Shown here: piece by piece, positions 51,356 to 60,945 of the stretch
Numbering within the stretch: the first letter of the stretch is position 1
How the letters are laid out: each line of letters starts with the position of its first letter
Assembly: GCA_025992705.1 (NCBI GenBank)
Contig: DAJPGJ010000001.1
Coordinates: forward strand, 496,001 to 560,000
DNA length: 64,000 bases
Source: Coriobacteriaceae bacterium
GTDB taxonomy: Bacteria > Actinomycetota > Coriobacteriia > Coriobacteriales > QAMH01
Reading direction: 5' to 3'
Made by a program: the position numbers and the translations under genes
The notes under the pieces: generated by a model
The model's input: the letters and a program-made list of their open reading frames with translations, nothing else
Database searches by the model: none
Told to the model about the DNA's origin: nothing

Positions 51356-51577
51356 ATGGCTACCATTGACACCATCAGGAAGATTCTCGAGGACAACCTC
51401 TCCATTGAGCCGGAGCAGGTCGAGGAAGACACCACGCTTGATTCCATCGATATCGATTCGCTCGACCTCGTTGAGCTCATCTGCGATATCGAGGATGCCG
51501 AGGGCATCGATTTCGGCGAGCCCGAGGGTCTCGAGACCATCGGCGACATCGTCGAGCATATCGATTCGCTCAAGTAG
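51356..51577 (+). CDS. Acyl carrier protein
   Basis: 73 residues. The four-helix acidic carrier has the phosphopantetheine serine in DIDSLDLVEL. Start ATG 51356 follows AAAGGAG; an upstream in-frame ATG at 51317 adds non-family residues. It is not next to fatty-acid synthesis genes, so it could be the general carrier or a specialised one. It is followed 3 bases later by a membrane protein gene. Confidence 0.88.
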   Translation: MATIDTIRKILEDNLSIEPEQVEEDTTLDSIDIDSLDLVELICDIEDAEGIDFGEPEGLETIGDIVEHIDSLK

Positions 51578-51580
51578 TTT

Positions 51581-52063
51581 ATGAACAGAATCAGCGCATG
51601 GCTCTACAAGTTCATGCAAGGGCGCTACGGCTTTGACCAGCTAGGCCAAGCCATGAGCGTTGGCGTGGTCGTCATGTGGATCTTCTCGATCCTCTGTGGC
51701 GTCCTCGCCAACATGCTGCGCCTTGTGTGGATCGCATGGCTATCGACCATCCTCAATTGGGTCGGGCTCATTCTGCTTGTCCTCATGCTCTTTCGCATGC
51801 TGTCGCGTAATGCGGATGCGCGCCGGCGTGAGAACGAGGCTTTTCTGCGGCGTCGCACGCGCCGTGCAGAGCGCAAGCGCGCCTCCTCTAAGGACATCTC
51901 GTCAAAAGGCAAGGGCAAGACCAAGGACAAGACAAATGCCGATGCCGGCTACAAATATCTGAGCTGCTCGTTTTGCGGACAGCAGATGCGTGTGCCGGCT
52001 GGCAAGGGCAAAATTGCCGTGAAGTGCCCGTCATGCGGCGAGAAGACCATCGTGCAAAGTTAG
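51581..52063 (+). CDS. Membrane protein with C-terminal zinc ribbon
   Basis: 160 residues. Two hydrophobic helices (about 22-42 and 52-70) are followed by a basic linker and a C-terminal zinc-ribbon: CSFCGQQMRVP and CPSCGEKTIV. It resembles a family of small actinobacterial proteins seen after acyl carrier genes; no function is known. It starts 3 bases after the carrier gene and ends 9 bases before the next. Confidence 0.75.
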   Translation: MNRISAWLYKFMQGRYGFDQLGQAMSVGVVVMWIFSILCGVLANMLRLVWIAWLSTILNWVGLILLVLMLFRMLSRNADARRRENEAFLRRRTRRAERKRASSKDISSKGKGKTKDKTNADAGYKYLSCSFCGQQMRVPAGKGKIAVKCPSCGEKTIVQS

Positions 52064-52072
52064 GCAAGACGT

Positions 52073-52621
52073 ATGGAGAATTACAGCGACTATCGCGAGA
52101 CCCCGCGGACGGGCAGGACGCCCGGTCATTCGGGTCATGAACATGAACCGCAGCCCGTCGATCCGTCGGTCCTCACCGACGATCGCGACAACCCCGACCT
52201 TCTCACCTTCGAGAAGACCTGGGGACATCGCGTGTTGGCGGGTCTCGGCGTCGCGATGCTCGTTATCGCAATCATCCTCATCGCGTTTTGCATCGTGCAG
52301 CTCATCCGCGTCGCCGATGTGGCGGCGCTCATGCCCGATATCGGGCTTTTGGGCGCGTACTTGTATGGCACGGCTCTTGCGTGCGGCGTCGCGCTCATCC
52401 CGCCTGCCGTCATTGCGATTTACGTTGCCAAGCATCCGAGCAAGGTCATGATTGCCATCGTCATGGCAATCATCGCGCTCGTGCTTGTCGTTGCGTTCTT
52501 GGGATATGCTCTTGCGATGACGCCGCAGTACGTGGTCACGGCACTGCTCTATGCGCTAGCGCTTGCCATTCTACCCGTTGTCTACCTCATCGCCGCCCTT
52601 AAGATCAAGCGCTCGCTCTAG
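52073..52621 (+). CDS. Predicted membrane protein, four helices
   Basis: 182 residues. A hydrophilic N-terminus (about 1-45) is followed by four hydrophobic segments (about 50-75, 85-115, 123-145, 150-177). No family is recognised. Its last 51 bases overlap the 3' end of maf on the other strand. Confidence 0.7.
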   Translation: MENYSDYRETPRTGRTPGHSGHEHEPQPVDPSVLTDDRDNPDLLTFEKTWGHRVLAGLGVAMLVIAIILIAFCIVQLIRVADVAALMPDIGLLGAYLYGTALACGVALIPPAVIAIYVAKHPSKVMIAIVMAIIALVLVVAFLGYALAMTPQYVVTALLYALALAILPVVYLIAALKIKRSL

Positions 52622-53161
52622 ACGTGCGACAGGTAACCCAACCACGTTGTCATAATCGCCCTCGATGTGGTCGACGAAGGCGCCGGCCGCACCTTGTATG
52701 CCGTAGGCGCCGGCTTTATCGAGCGGCTCTCCTGTGGTGACATACACCGTGATTTCCTCGTCGGAAAGCTCTCTGAAGCAAACGTCGGTGATTTCCGCGA
52801 AGGTTTCGCAATTGCCCTCGTGCGCGAGGGCAACACCTGTGATGACCTGGTGCGTTTTGCCCGACAGCTCACGAAGCATGCGATGGGCATCGCGTTCGTC
52901 GAGCGGTTTGCCGAAGACGCGCCCGTCGAGCACGACGATGGTATCGGCGCCGATGACGGTTGCGCTGGCGGGCTGTCCAGAAGCGACGGCGAGCGCCTTG
53001 GCACGCGCGTTGTGCATGGCAACGTCAACGGGCACCATGTCCTTCGGGGCAATCTCGTCAGCATCGCTTACGACGACGCGAAACGTGCGACCCATCCGTG
53101 CAAGCAGTTCCTTGCGCCGGGGCGATCCTGATGCCAGTATGAGTCCGGTTTCGTCGTTCAT
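52571..53161 (-). CDS. maf: Maf family nucleotide pyrophosphatase
   Basis: 196 residues. LASGSPRRKELL at the N-terminus and VIGADTIVVLDGRV are the Maf/HAM1-fold signature. These enzymes hydrolyse non-canonical nucleoside triphosphates such as modified UTP/TTP. Start ATG 53161 (MNDETGLILASGSPRR); an upstream reading is not conserved. It is convergent with the preceding membrane gene, and the two coding ends overlap by 51 bases. Confidence 0.92.
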   Translation of the reverse strand: MNDETGLILASGSPRRKELLARMGRTFRVVVSDADEIAPKDMVPVDVAMHNARAKALAVASGQPASATVIGADTIVVLDGRVFGKPLDERDAHRMLRELSGKTHQVITGVALAHEGNCETFAEITDVCFRELSDEEITVYVTTGEPLDKAGAYGIQGAAGAFVDHIEGDYDNVVGLPVARLERALDLKGGDEVDNG

Positions 53162-53261
53162 GATCTGCAGTGTAGCGCGATTTACCCATACCCGCGGCGC
53201 ATGATAAAAAAATGTCACAGCCCTGCGGTAGAATCTTTGGCACCTAAAGAAAGGATGCGTT

Positions 53262-53918
53262 GTGGATACAGTACTTTTCGATATGGATGGCACCTTGCTC
53301 GATACGCTCGATGATCTGCAGGTGAGCGTCAACTACGCGCTCGAGCAATCGGGTCTTCCACTCGTCACGTTCGACGAGACGCGCGAGGCGGCCGGGTACG
53401 GCTCCATCGTGCTCATCGAGCTTCTCACCAAGCACGCCTTCGTAACGGGCTCGCCCGAGTTTCAGCGCGTCTTCGATGATTTCAACGCGCACTATAAGGC
53501 GCATTGCAATGATGCGACGCATCCGTATCCGGGCATCATGGAGCTACTCGCCGGTCTCAAGGATCGCGGTATCAAGATGGCCATCGTGAGCAACAAGATT
53601 CAACCCGAGACCGAGGCTCTGCGCAAACTTTGGTTCGCAGATTACATTCCCGTCGCGGTTGGTCGCGTCGAGGGCATCGCTCCCAAGCCAGACCCTGCCA
53701 TGGCTCTCAAGGCGCTCGAGCAGCTCGGCGCACGGCCGCAGGAAGCATGGTTCGTAGGCGACTCTCAACCCGACGTACGCACGGGCAAGAACGCCAGATG
53801 CACGAGCGTTGCCTGCACCTGGGGCTTCAGGGATTTCGCTACGCTTGAGGAAGAATATCCCGATTTCATCATCGATAGTCCGCTCGAGCTTCTCGACATC
53901 GTCGACGCGAGCCACTAG
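53262..53918 (+). CDS. HAD-superfamily phosphatase (Gph-like)
   Basis: 218 residues from GTG 53262 after AAAGGATGCG. HAD motif I is FDMDGTLLDT (residues 6-15), motif II-III includes SNK, and motif IV is GDSQPD. The cap domain fits a phosphoglycolate-phosphatase-type enzyme, but the substrate cannot be fixed. It precedes addB by 12 bases. Confidence 0.9.
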   Translation: MDTVLFDMDGTLLDTLDDLQVSVNYALEQSGLPLVTFDETREAAGYGSIVLIELLTKHAFVTGSPEFQRVFDDFNAHYKAHCNDATHPYPGIMELLAGLKDRGIKMAIVSNKIQPETEALRKLWFADYIPVAVGRVEGIAPKPDPAMALKALEQLGARPQEAWFVGDSQPDVRTGKNARCTSVACTWGFRDFATLEEEYPDFIIDSPLELLDIVDASH

Positions 53919-53930
53919 AAGGTCTGCGCG

Positions 53931-56720
53931 ATGGGGGTAACGACGGTCAGCACGCTTGACGCGCTGCTTGAGGCGAGTAACGCTGCTTTGCTGCGCGCAC
54001 AAGGCGAAGGTGCCGCTGCCACGCTCATCGTACCCTCGCATGCATGGGGGCAGCAGCGCAAGCTGCAGCTCCGCACGCTTATTGGCACTGGTGTCGATGT
54101 CGTGACGCATGCGCAGTTCGTGAGCCAGCTCTGGGATGTCTACGGTGATGGCTCCACCATCGTGGCACCTGCCGAGCGCAAGGTCTTGCTGCGCCCGCTT
54201 GTCACGCAGGTTGCCCTCTTCGATGCCTCGCCCTCTCCTGACTTCGTCACGCAGCTTGCCGCGTTTGTCGAGGAAGCCATCTATCCGGGGCTGTGCCCGA
54301 GCACCGCGTTATCGAGCTCGGAGTCAAAGCTCATGGAGCTCGTATCGCTCTATGAGGCAAAGCTCGAGCATGAAGGCCTTGTCGAGCTTGCCCAGGCCGA
54401 GCACGTGCTCATGCAAGAGGGCGTCTGTCGGGGCATGCACCTAGTCTTCGAAGCCCCCGACTTGCATAGCGCACATCTGCGCCGCTTCATCGCCGGGATC
54501 GAGCCAGGCGCGTCAGTTTCCGTCCTTCAGCAGCATCTCGACATTAACGCGGGCGCTTTGCCAGAAGACGACGAGCTCCTTGCCTTGCGCCAGTGCCTTT
54601 TCACGGGCAAGGGCGGTGCTCGGGCGCAAGGCCACGTGCGTGTGGGCGAGGCTCACGGCGCGCATGTCGCAAGCGATGTGGTCACGGGTCTCGTGCGCAG
54701 CATGCACGAGGAAACCGGCATCGGGTATGCGGACATGCTCGTTTGCTGCGCCAACGCTGCCGATGCATACCCGCGTTTGCATGATGCATTTGCGCGTGCG
54801 GGTGTTCCCTTTGCCACGCAGTTTGCCGTGCCTTGTGCGCGCACGGGTCTGGGCGCTGCGTTCTTTGCGCTCGAGACGATCGTGCAGGCGGGTGATGATG
54901 CGCCCTTCGAACCCTTCGTCGATGTGCTGTGTGGTCCTTATGCGGGGGTACCTACCCAAGATGCTCGTGCCTTGCAAATGCGCTGGCGCGAACAAGCCGG
55001 CTCGGTGCCATACAAGAGAATGCGCGACGTGCGCGAGGGCTTCGCCCAGGGCAATGCGAGCGCTGCCATCACGCGCGAGCGTCTTGAACCTCTCGTGCAG
55101 CTCATCGATGCTTCGCGCGCCGATCGCGTCAGGCTTCTCTTCGAGCACGCACGCTCGGCGCAGCTCGATGTCGACACGCTTGTCGACGACTGCGCGGCAG
55201 CCGAGGCTTTGCTGGACTATCTTGAGCTCTGCGAGCGCTTCATCTGCGAGCCCGATGCCGATGAGATGGCGAGTCTTCCCGTCATGCTCAATCGCTCATA
55301 CGGCAACCAGGAGGAGGCCCTTCGCATCGTCGATCCGGGCGCGCTCGGGACCATTCGCGCGGGTGCCATCATTCTATGTGATCTGGATGCGCGTCATTAT
55401 CCGATGGCATTGCAGGGCGGCCCGTTCGACGCGCTCATGCGCAAGCTTGGCATCGAGCGCGCAGACACGCTTGCCCGCGACCAGCGTATTATGCTGCTCA
55501 ACGCCATCGAATCGTGCGAGGGTTGCTTTGCCTTTACGCGCACGACACACGATGCAGGTGGTGACGAAAGCTGTCCGAGCGCGCTGTTCGAGGAGCTCGT
55601 CGCCGCGTATCGCAGTTCCGAGGAAGACGAAGCGGGGCTTTCCGTCCAGGCTGTCCCGCAAGCTCTCAGGCCATGGCTGCTTGCGTTGAACGAGGCTGAC
55701 GTCTTCTTCGCGAGCGAGGGGCCGCATGACGATGTCTCGGTTACGCGCGGTTCGCTTGCATTGGCTGCGATGAAGAAGGACCTGACACACGATCTCAAGG
55801 ACAAGCCCCTGACGTTTTCGCCTACGGCTCTCGAGGATTATTACCGCTGTCCGTATCGTTGGTTTGCATGTCGGCGCGTGGGCTACAACGGCATGGACGT
55901 CACATTCGATGCAGCCGCTCAGGGCAATCTCGTTCATGCGACCATGGAGCGTTTCTACCGTTGTCTCAAGCAGGCCGGGCATGATCGCGTGACGGAGCAG
56001 AACGTGGACGAGGCGCTTGCCATTGCCAACAAGGCCTTCGACCAGCAACTTGAAGATGACCAGTCGCGCGAGCGTCGGGGTCTCTACCTGCGCACCGAAT
56101 ACGACTCATGCGCGTGCGAAGAGCTGCGTCAACAGGTCTTCGACCTCGTGCGTCGTGATGCCACGTTTTTGCCGGGCTTCATCCCTATCTACTTTGAGCT
56201 TGAGCTTGGCCGTTCCTCAGAGCAGCTTCTCGAATACGCCGGCGTGCCTGTGCGTGGCAAGGTCGATCGCGTCGATGTCGATGCGGAGGGAAACGCCGTC
56301 ATCATCGATTACAAGCTCAGTGGCCTTTCTGCTGGCTACGGCTTCGGCCGTGACGACGAGCTGCCGCAGCGCATCCAGACCGACATATATGCCACGCTTG
56401 TCGAGCGGCACTTCGCGGCGCTCGGCACGCCACTTCACGTCGTTGGCTCCGTCTATCGTTCATATGCCAAGAACGCGTTGCGCGGTGTCTATGCGCGCGG
56501 CATACCGTGGGGTGACACCGAGCAACTACGCGAGGACTTCGATGCGTTGCCTCGTGCCGGTAGCGACGAGGGGTACGATGCGTATCTCACGCGTGTCGAG
56601 GATGTGCTCGCATCATGTGTCGAGCGTCTCCGTGCGGGTGACATTGCGCCGGCTCCGCTCTCGAGCGACGTGTGCGAGTACTGCAAGGCGGCTTCGTTTT
56701 GTCCCAGGAGAGGTGCCTGA
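53931..56720 (+). CDS. addB: AddB-type helicase-nuclease subunit
   Basis: 929 residues. The N-terminal part has an inactive helicase-like fold. The C-terminal nuclease has the RecB motif AVIIDYKLSG and GNLVHATMERFY. The iron-sulfur clasp uses a cysteine in YRCPYRW and CEYC-x5-C near the C-terminus. With AddA it resects DNA double-strand ends for recombination. No AddB Walker A is seen at the N-terminus, as is usual in AddB of some lineages. The stop (TGA 56718-56720) overlaps the AddA start. Confidence 0.9.
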   Translation: MGVTTVSTLDALLEASNAALLRAQGEGAAATLIVPSHAWGQQRKLQLRTLIGTGVDVVTHAQFVSQLWDVYGDGSTIVAPAERKVLLRPLVTQVALFDASPSPDFVTQLAAFVEEAIYPGLCPSTALSSSESKLMELVSLYEAKLEHEGLVELAQAEHVLMQEGVCRGMHLVFEAPDLHSAHLRRFIAGIEPGASVSVLQQHLDINAGALPEDDELLALRQCLFTGKGGARAQGHVRVGEAHGAHVASDVVTGLVRSMHEETGIGYADMLVCCANAADAYPRLHDAFARAGVPFATQFAVPCARTGLGAAFFALETIVQAGDDAPFEPFVDVLCGPYAGVPTQDARALQMRWREQAGSVPYKRMRDVREGFAQGNASAAITRERLEPLVQLIDASRADRVRLLFEHARSAQLDVDTLVDDCAAAEALLDYLELCERFICEPDADEMASLPVMLNRSYGNQEEALRIVDPGALGTIRAGAIILCDLDARHYPMALQGGPFDALMRKLGIERADTLARDQRIMLLNAIESCEGCFAFTRTTHDAGGDESCPSALFEELVAAYRSSEEDEAGLSVQAVPQALRPWLLALNEADVFFASEGPHDDVSVTRGSLALAAMKKDLTHDLKDKPLTFSPTALEDYYRCPYRWFACRRVGYNGMDVTFDAAAQGNLVHATMERFYRCLKQAGHDRVTEQNVDEALAIANKAFDQQLEDDQSRERRGLYLRTEYDSCACEELRQQVFDLVRRDATFLPGFIPIYFELELGRSSEQLLEYAGVPVRGKVDRVDVDAEGNAVIIDYKLSGLSAGYGFGRDDELPQRIQTDIYATLVERHFAALGTPLHVVGSVYRSYAKNALRGVYARGIPWGDTEQLREDFDALPRAGSDEGYDAYLTRVEDVLASCVERLRAGDIAPAPLSSDVCEYCKAASFCPRRGA

Positions 56721-59700
56721 TGCCTCTTACCCCTAGTCAACAAGCTGCGGTCGAAAGTGCCCACGAGCCGTTATTCATCCAGGCTGGCGCCGGCACGGGC
56801 AAGACCTTTACGCTCACCAAGCGCATCGCATACGGTCTCTCGCAAGAGTCGGGGCCGCTCATCGGCGATGTCGATCGACTGCTCACCATCACGTTTACCA
56901 ACAAGGCTGCAGGCGAGCTTATCGGCCGCGTGCGCGCCGAGTTGCGTGCACAGGGGCTTGACGAAGAGTCCCTCAAGATTGACGCCGCCTGGATATCAAC
57001 CATCCATTCGATGTGCCGCCGCATACTGCTTTCGCATGCCTTCGATGTCGGTGTCGACCCAGGTGCAAACTTGCTCACCGAGGACGAGACGCAGGCGCTT
57101 TCCGCCCTCGCGCTCGATGCGTTGTTACAGGACAACGCAAAGGACGCGCGTCTCATCTTGCTTTTCGACAATCTTGGTGTCGAGAGCGCGACGAAGCTCA
57201 TCAACAGCCTGTCAGAATTGCTCATGCTCGCGCCGGGCGGCAGGGATGATTTCGATTTGGGGCCAGCTCCTGCGCCGGCTCGCGTCATCGCCAGTCGCGT
57301 GCAAGGGCTCCTCGCCACGTATCAGGGGGCACTTGCCGAGCTCGACGAGTTGGGACTTCCCGAGGGCAAGATAACGTATGTCCAGAATCGCGATAAGGTC
57401 GCTGCGGTAGCAGCGGCTCTCGAGGCGCTGCTTGCCAGCCAAAAGGGCACTCCTTCCTGGAGCGCGCTTGCCAACGCCATCGAGGAGTGCAGGCCACCAG
57501 GTGGAGGCAATCTCTCCGCACCCTATAACGGCATCTTCGCCGAATGCAGAGATGCTCTGCTCGAGGTCGCAGCTGAGGCACAGTCTGCGAGTGCGTACGA
57601 GCTTCTGCGGGCGGCGCTCGACCTTGCGGCAGAGCATCTCGAGCGCCATCGTGCGCTCAAGCAAGCGCAAGGTGCGCTCGATACAAATGACCTGCTCATC
57701 GCGACGTACAAGCTGCTCGACGAAGACGATGAACTAGCGCGGACATATCGCGAGAGCTTCGACTCCGTCATGGTCGACGAGTTCCAGGATACGGACAACT
57801 TGCAGGTTGGCATCGTGAGCAAGATATGCGACGAGGACCTTGCGACGCTGGCCACAGTGGGTGATGCGCAGCAATCAATATACGGCTTTCGCGGGGCCGA
57901 CCTCGAGGTATACCAGCGTACGCGTGCCATGATGCGCGAGCGCGGCTCCAACGAGGTCGAACTCACCGTTAACTATCGTTCGCAACCCGACATCCTGCGT
58001 TTCGTCGAGGACATCTTCTCCAAACCGGAGTTCTTCGGTGGGGAGTTCCTCAAGGTGAGTTCGGGTCGCGAGGAAGGGTTCAACCCGTCATGGCTTCTGC
58101 CAGACGAGCCACGTGTGAAGATACTCCTCTCGGCCGGTCACAAGGCAGAAAAGGGGCAGGGAAGAACTTCGGTTGACGCGTTGCGCCAGGCCGATGCCGT
58201 GGCGCTTGCCGATGAATTCGAGCGCCTACACGCACAAGGCGCCCCGTATGGCGACATGGCGATTCTGCTCCAGTCGACGAAGGGCGCCAAGGCAGGTCCC
58301 TACCTGCGCGAGCTGCGCAAACGCGGCATACCGGTCATCGTCTCGGGCGGCTCGGACTTCTTCTTGCAGCCTGAGGTTTTGACCGTTGTCATGTTGCTAC
58401 GCGTTTTGGCAGACCGTGATGATGACGAGGCGCTCTTCGATTTGCTCGGCTCGGACTTCTTCAACGCAAGCGATGACGCGCTGCTCGTCCTGTCGGTCAT
58501 CAACCGCCAGCGCCTCAGGCTCTTGCCCGGTGAGTCACGCGCCAAGTCCTCGCTCTATGACGCGCTCTGCCTATATATCGAGGAAGCGCAGGACGATGCC
58601 GATGAGGCGCTCGCGCGTGCGTTCGATACGCTCGAGTATGCGCTTGCTGTCTCACCGAGCATCCCTCTCGCTCAGCTCGTGCGAGAGACCATCGCGCTTT
58701 CCGGCTGGCAAGCCACGCTGTCTGCGCGCGGTATCGAGGGCGGTGCGGTTTTTGCGAATATCGAGCGCGCATGTGATCTCATCGAAGACTACGAGCAGCT
58801 TCACGGACATGCGCCTTTTGCCATGAGCGCCTATTTCCGCAGCCTCGTCGATCTCGCTCGTGAGGGCAAGGGCGCTCGTGCCAAGCTCGGAACACTCGTA
58901 AGCTCGGGTCAGGATGCCGTCTGCATCATGACGATTCATAGCTCCAAGGGTCTGGAGTTTCCCATCGTTGCCGTTGCGGAGTTCGAAAAGAGCGCGCGTC
59001 ATACCGGTGCATCGCTCATTTCGCTTTCCGAGGAGGGCAGACGCTATCTCGCGCTTGGCGTTACGGGGTCGAGCGCCGCCGCACGCTACCTTGCCGACGA
59101 AAACCAGGACCCTGGCTCCTTCGCCTTTGCCAGCGAGGTCGCCGAGCATCGGGCTCATGCCCATCAGCTCAAGAAGCTGCGCGATGCACAGGAGCAGCAG
59201 CGTTTGCTCTATGTCGCGCTCACGCGTGCGCGAGACAAACTCATCCTCGTGGCACATGATGGCGCTTTCGCATCCAAGGGCGACTTGTCTGCGGGCCTCA
59301 CGAGCAGCTGCCTGCACGCGGTGTTTGGCAAGGAGATTCCCACGCAGCATGCAAGGATCAGGACAGATGCCGGGGCGCTCGTGGAGCTTGCCATCACCGA
59401 AGTTCCCTACGGGGTGCAAGAGGAGCAGGCAGACGACAAAGAGAACTCGCTCGTCGTCACGCATCGTTATCCGGTTTTTGAGCTGCCACCGCGTATTTCG
59501 GCGCAGCCGCTTGATCGCAGGCAAATCTACTCGTATTCCTCGATTGCGCATCGCGATGCGCAACACCGTGAGCTTGTCGCTCCCGCAGTTACCTTGCATG
59601 ATCGCTCTCAGGATGTCGAGACGGTCAGCCCCGTCGGTTCGTCATTTCACCTTGTCGCGCAATGGCTTGCGTCGGTTCCGCGTGCCGATGAACGCGGCAT

Positions 59701-60139
59701 TGAGCGTCGCATGCTCGCCACCGCGCATCGCTATGGGCTCGATGAGGAGCAACGCACGCGGCTTGCCAACGCGGTCGCCGCCTGGGTCTCATCGGAGCGT
59801 TACGCCATGGTGCAGGAGCACGAGCGTCGCCATGCGGAGTACGCGTTCTGCGTCGATGTCGAAGGCATTCCGCTCGAAGGCTACATTGACCTCATATGCT
59901 TTGACGGCGAAGGGGGAGCCCTGGTCATCGACTACAAGACGGGCACGAGCGGACAGGGTGAGGACCTGCACGAGCGTTACGTCCTGCAGGCGCAGTGCTA
60001 TGCCTACGCGCTGCTGTCCTCGGGCGCCTGCGAGCATGTCGACATGGCGTTCGTACGTCCCGAGGCCAACATGGAGGAAGTGCTCTTTAGTTTTGACGCG
60101 AGCGATGCTCCGGCGCTTGCGCAGAAGATCCTTGGGTAG
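56720..60139 (+). CDS. addA: AddA-type helicase-nuclease subunit
   Basis: 1139 residues, an UvrD-like helicase fused to a nuclease. Walker A is AGAGTGKT (residues 22-29). Motif II is VDEFQDTD, motif III is GDAQQSIYGFRGAD, and later motifs include HSSKGLEFP and YVALTRARDK. The C-terminal nuclease has GYIDLICFDGEG and LVIDYKTG with QAQCYAYAL. ATG 56720 overlaps the addB stop (ATGA), so translation is coupled. The complete AddAB pair replaces RecBCD. Confidence 0.95.
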   Translation: MPLTPSQQAAVESAHEPLFIQAGAGTGKTFTLTKRIAYGLSQESGPLIGDVDRLLTITFTNKAAGELIGRVRAELRAQGLDEESLKIDAAWISTIHSMCRRILLSHAFDVGVDPGANLLTEDETQALSALALDALLQDNAKDARLILLFDNLGVESATKLINSLSELLMLAPGGRDDFDLGPAPAPARVIASRVQGLLATYQGALAELDELGLPEGKITYVQNRDKVAAVAAALEALLASQKGTPSWSALANAIEECRPPGGGNLSAPYNGIFAECRDALLEVAAEAQSASAYELLRAALDLAAEHLERHRALKQAQGALDTNDLLIATYKLLDEDDELARTYRESFDSVMVDEFQDTDNLQVGIVSKICDEDLATLATVGDAQQSIYGFRGADLEVYQRTRAMMRERGSNEVELTVNYRSQPDILRFVEDIFSKPEFFGGEFLKVSSGREEGFNPSWLLPDEPRVKILLSAGHKAEKGQGRTSVDALRQADAVALADEFERLHAQGAPYGDMAILLQSTKGAKAGPYLRELRKRGIPVIVSGGSDFFLQPEVLTVVMLLRVLADRDDDEALFDLLGSDFFNASDDALLVLSVINRQRLRLLPGESRAKSSLYDALCLYIEEAQDDADEALARAFDTLEYALAVSPSIPLAQLVRETIALSGWQATLSARGIEGGAVFANIERACDLIEDYEQLHGHAPFAMSAYFRSLVDLAREGKGARAKLGTLVSSGQDAVCIMTIHSSKGLEFPIVAVAEFEKSARHTGASLISLSEEGRRYLALGVTGSSAAARYLADENQDPGSFAFASEVAEHRAHAHQLKKLRDAQEQQRLLYVALTRARDKLILVAHDGAFASKGDLSAGLTSSCLHAVFGKEIPTQHARIRTDAGALVELAITEVPYGVQEEQADDKENSLVVTHRYPVFELPPRISAQPLDRRQIYSYSSIAHRDAQHRELVAPAVTLHDRSQDVETVSPVGSSFHLVAQWLASVPRADERGIERRMLATAHRYGLDEEQRTRLANAVAAWVSSERYAMVQEHERRHAEYAFCVDVEGIPLEGYIDLICFDGEGGALVIDYKTGTSGQGEDLHERYVLQAQCYAYALLSSGACEHVDMAFVRPEANMEEVLFSFDASDAPALAQKILG

Positions 60140-60172
60140 GATTGCGCGGCGTGCGCGTCGCCGTTGCATATG

Positions 60173-60201
60173 TGTGGCAGGGAGCCAGACCCCCTGATAC
60201 A
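60173..60201. repeat. REP-like palindrome (inverted copy)
   Basis: The reverse complement reads TGTATCAGGGGGTCTGGCTC, then CCTGCCACA. It follows the plan of the element at 11374-11399, in the opposite direction. It lies just before the promoter of the next operon. Confidence 0.6.
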
Positions 60202-60215
60202 TAGAGCACACGTGA

Positions 60216-60243
60216 TATACTATGACTCTGTAGAGTCATAGTA
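60216..60243 (+). promoter_or_regulatory. Operator dyad overlapping the promoter of the DUF3990-HTH operon
   Basis: TACTATGACTCT (60218-60229) and AGAGTCATAGTA (60232-60243) form a perfect 12-bp inverted repeat with a 2-bp centre. A -10 box TATACT (60216-60221) overlaps its left half. A weak -35 (CTGATA, 60194-60199) lies 16 bp upstream. The next gene starts 10 bases after the dyad. This is the usual layout for autorepression by the HTH protein encoded second in the operon. Confidence 0.75.
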
Positions 60244-60252
60244 AGGACAAAC

Positions 60253-60945
60253 ATGAGCATAATCCATCTTCATCATGGATCATCGATGGTGGTAAGGGGG
60301 CCAAGCATCGATAGGTGCAAACCGCACAATGACTACGGGCGTGGGTTCTATTGCACGCGCAGCTTGGAACTTGCCAAGGAGTGGGCGTGCCAGCAGGGAC
60401 ATAGTGGCTTTGCGAATACCTATGCGATTGATATGGAGTCGCTCGACGTTCTCGACTTGAATAGCGGTCCGTTCAACATCCTTCATTGGCTCACCCTGCT
60501 TCTCCAGAATCGGACCATTCGGCTCGCGAGTCCCGTCATGGTCCAAGGGGATGCATGGCTCAAGAAACACTTTTCGATTGATGTTTCGTCAGCAGATGTC
60601 ATCAAGGGCTATCGTGCCGATGACTCGTATTTCGGCTTCGCACGCGCGTTCCTACGCAACGAGATTACGCTCGAACAGCTCTCTCGCGCAATGCGCCTTG
60701 GCGAGCTGGGGGAGCAACACATGGTCAAGAGCCCCCGTGCCTTCGATGCGCTCGATTTCGTGTCGTGCGAGCCCGCGCAAAGCGCTGTCTACTGGGCAAA
60801 GCGAACAGCGCGCGACGATAAGGCGCGCAGAGATTTTCGAGAACTGGCAAGCGTTCAGGAGCATGGTGAGCTTGCAAAACCCGCACTATATATCAGCACC
60901 CTCATGACACTGGAGGAGGATGACCTTCATGCATGCTTACGCTGA
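60253..60945 (+). CDS. DUF3990-domain protein (probable ADP-ribosyltransferase-like toxin)
   Basis: 230 residues. The N-terminal block LHHGSSMVVRGPSI, then DYGRGFYCTRSLELAKEWA, fits DUF3990. This family is related to ADP-ribosyltransferase folds and is found as the toxin-like half of toxin-antitoxin pairs. No export signal is present. It overlaps the downstream HTH gene by 17 bases. The catalytic glutamate cannot be assigned with confidence. Activity is inferred from family context only. Confidence 0.75.
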   Translation: MSIIHLHHGSSMVVRGPSIDRCKPHNDYGRGFYCTRSLELAKEWACQQGHSGFANTYAIDMESLDVLDLNSGPFNILHWLTLLLQNRTIRLASPVMVQGDAWLKKHFSIDVSSADVIKGYRADDSYFGFARAFLRNEITLEQLSRAMRLGELGEQHMVKSPRAFDALDFVSCEPAQSAVYWAKRTARDDKARRDFRELASVQEHGELAKPALYISTLMTLEEDDLHACLR

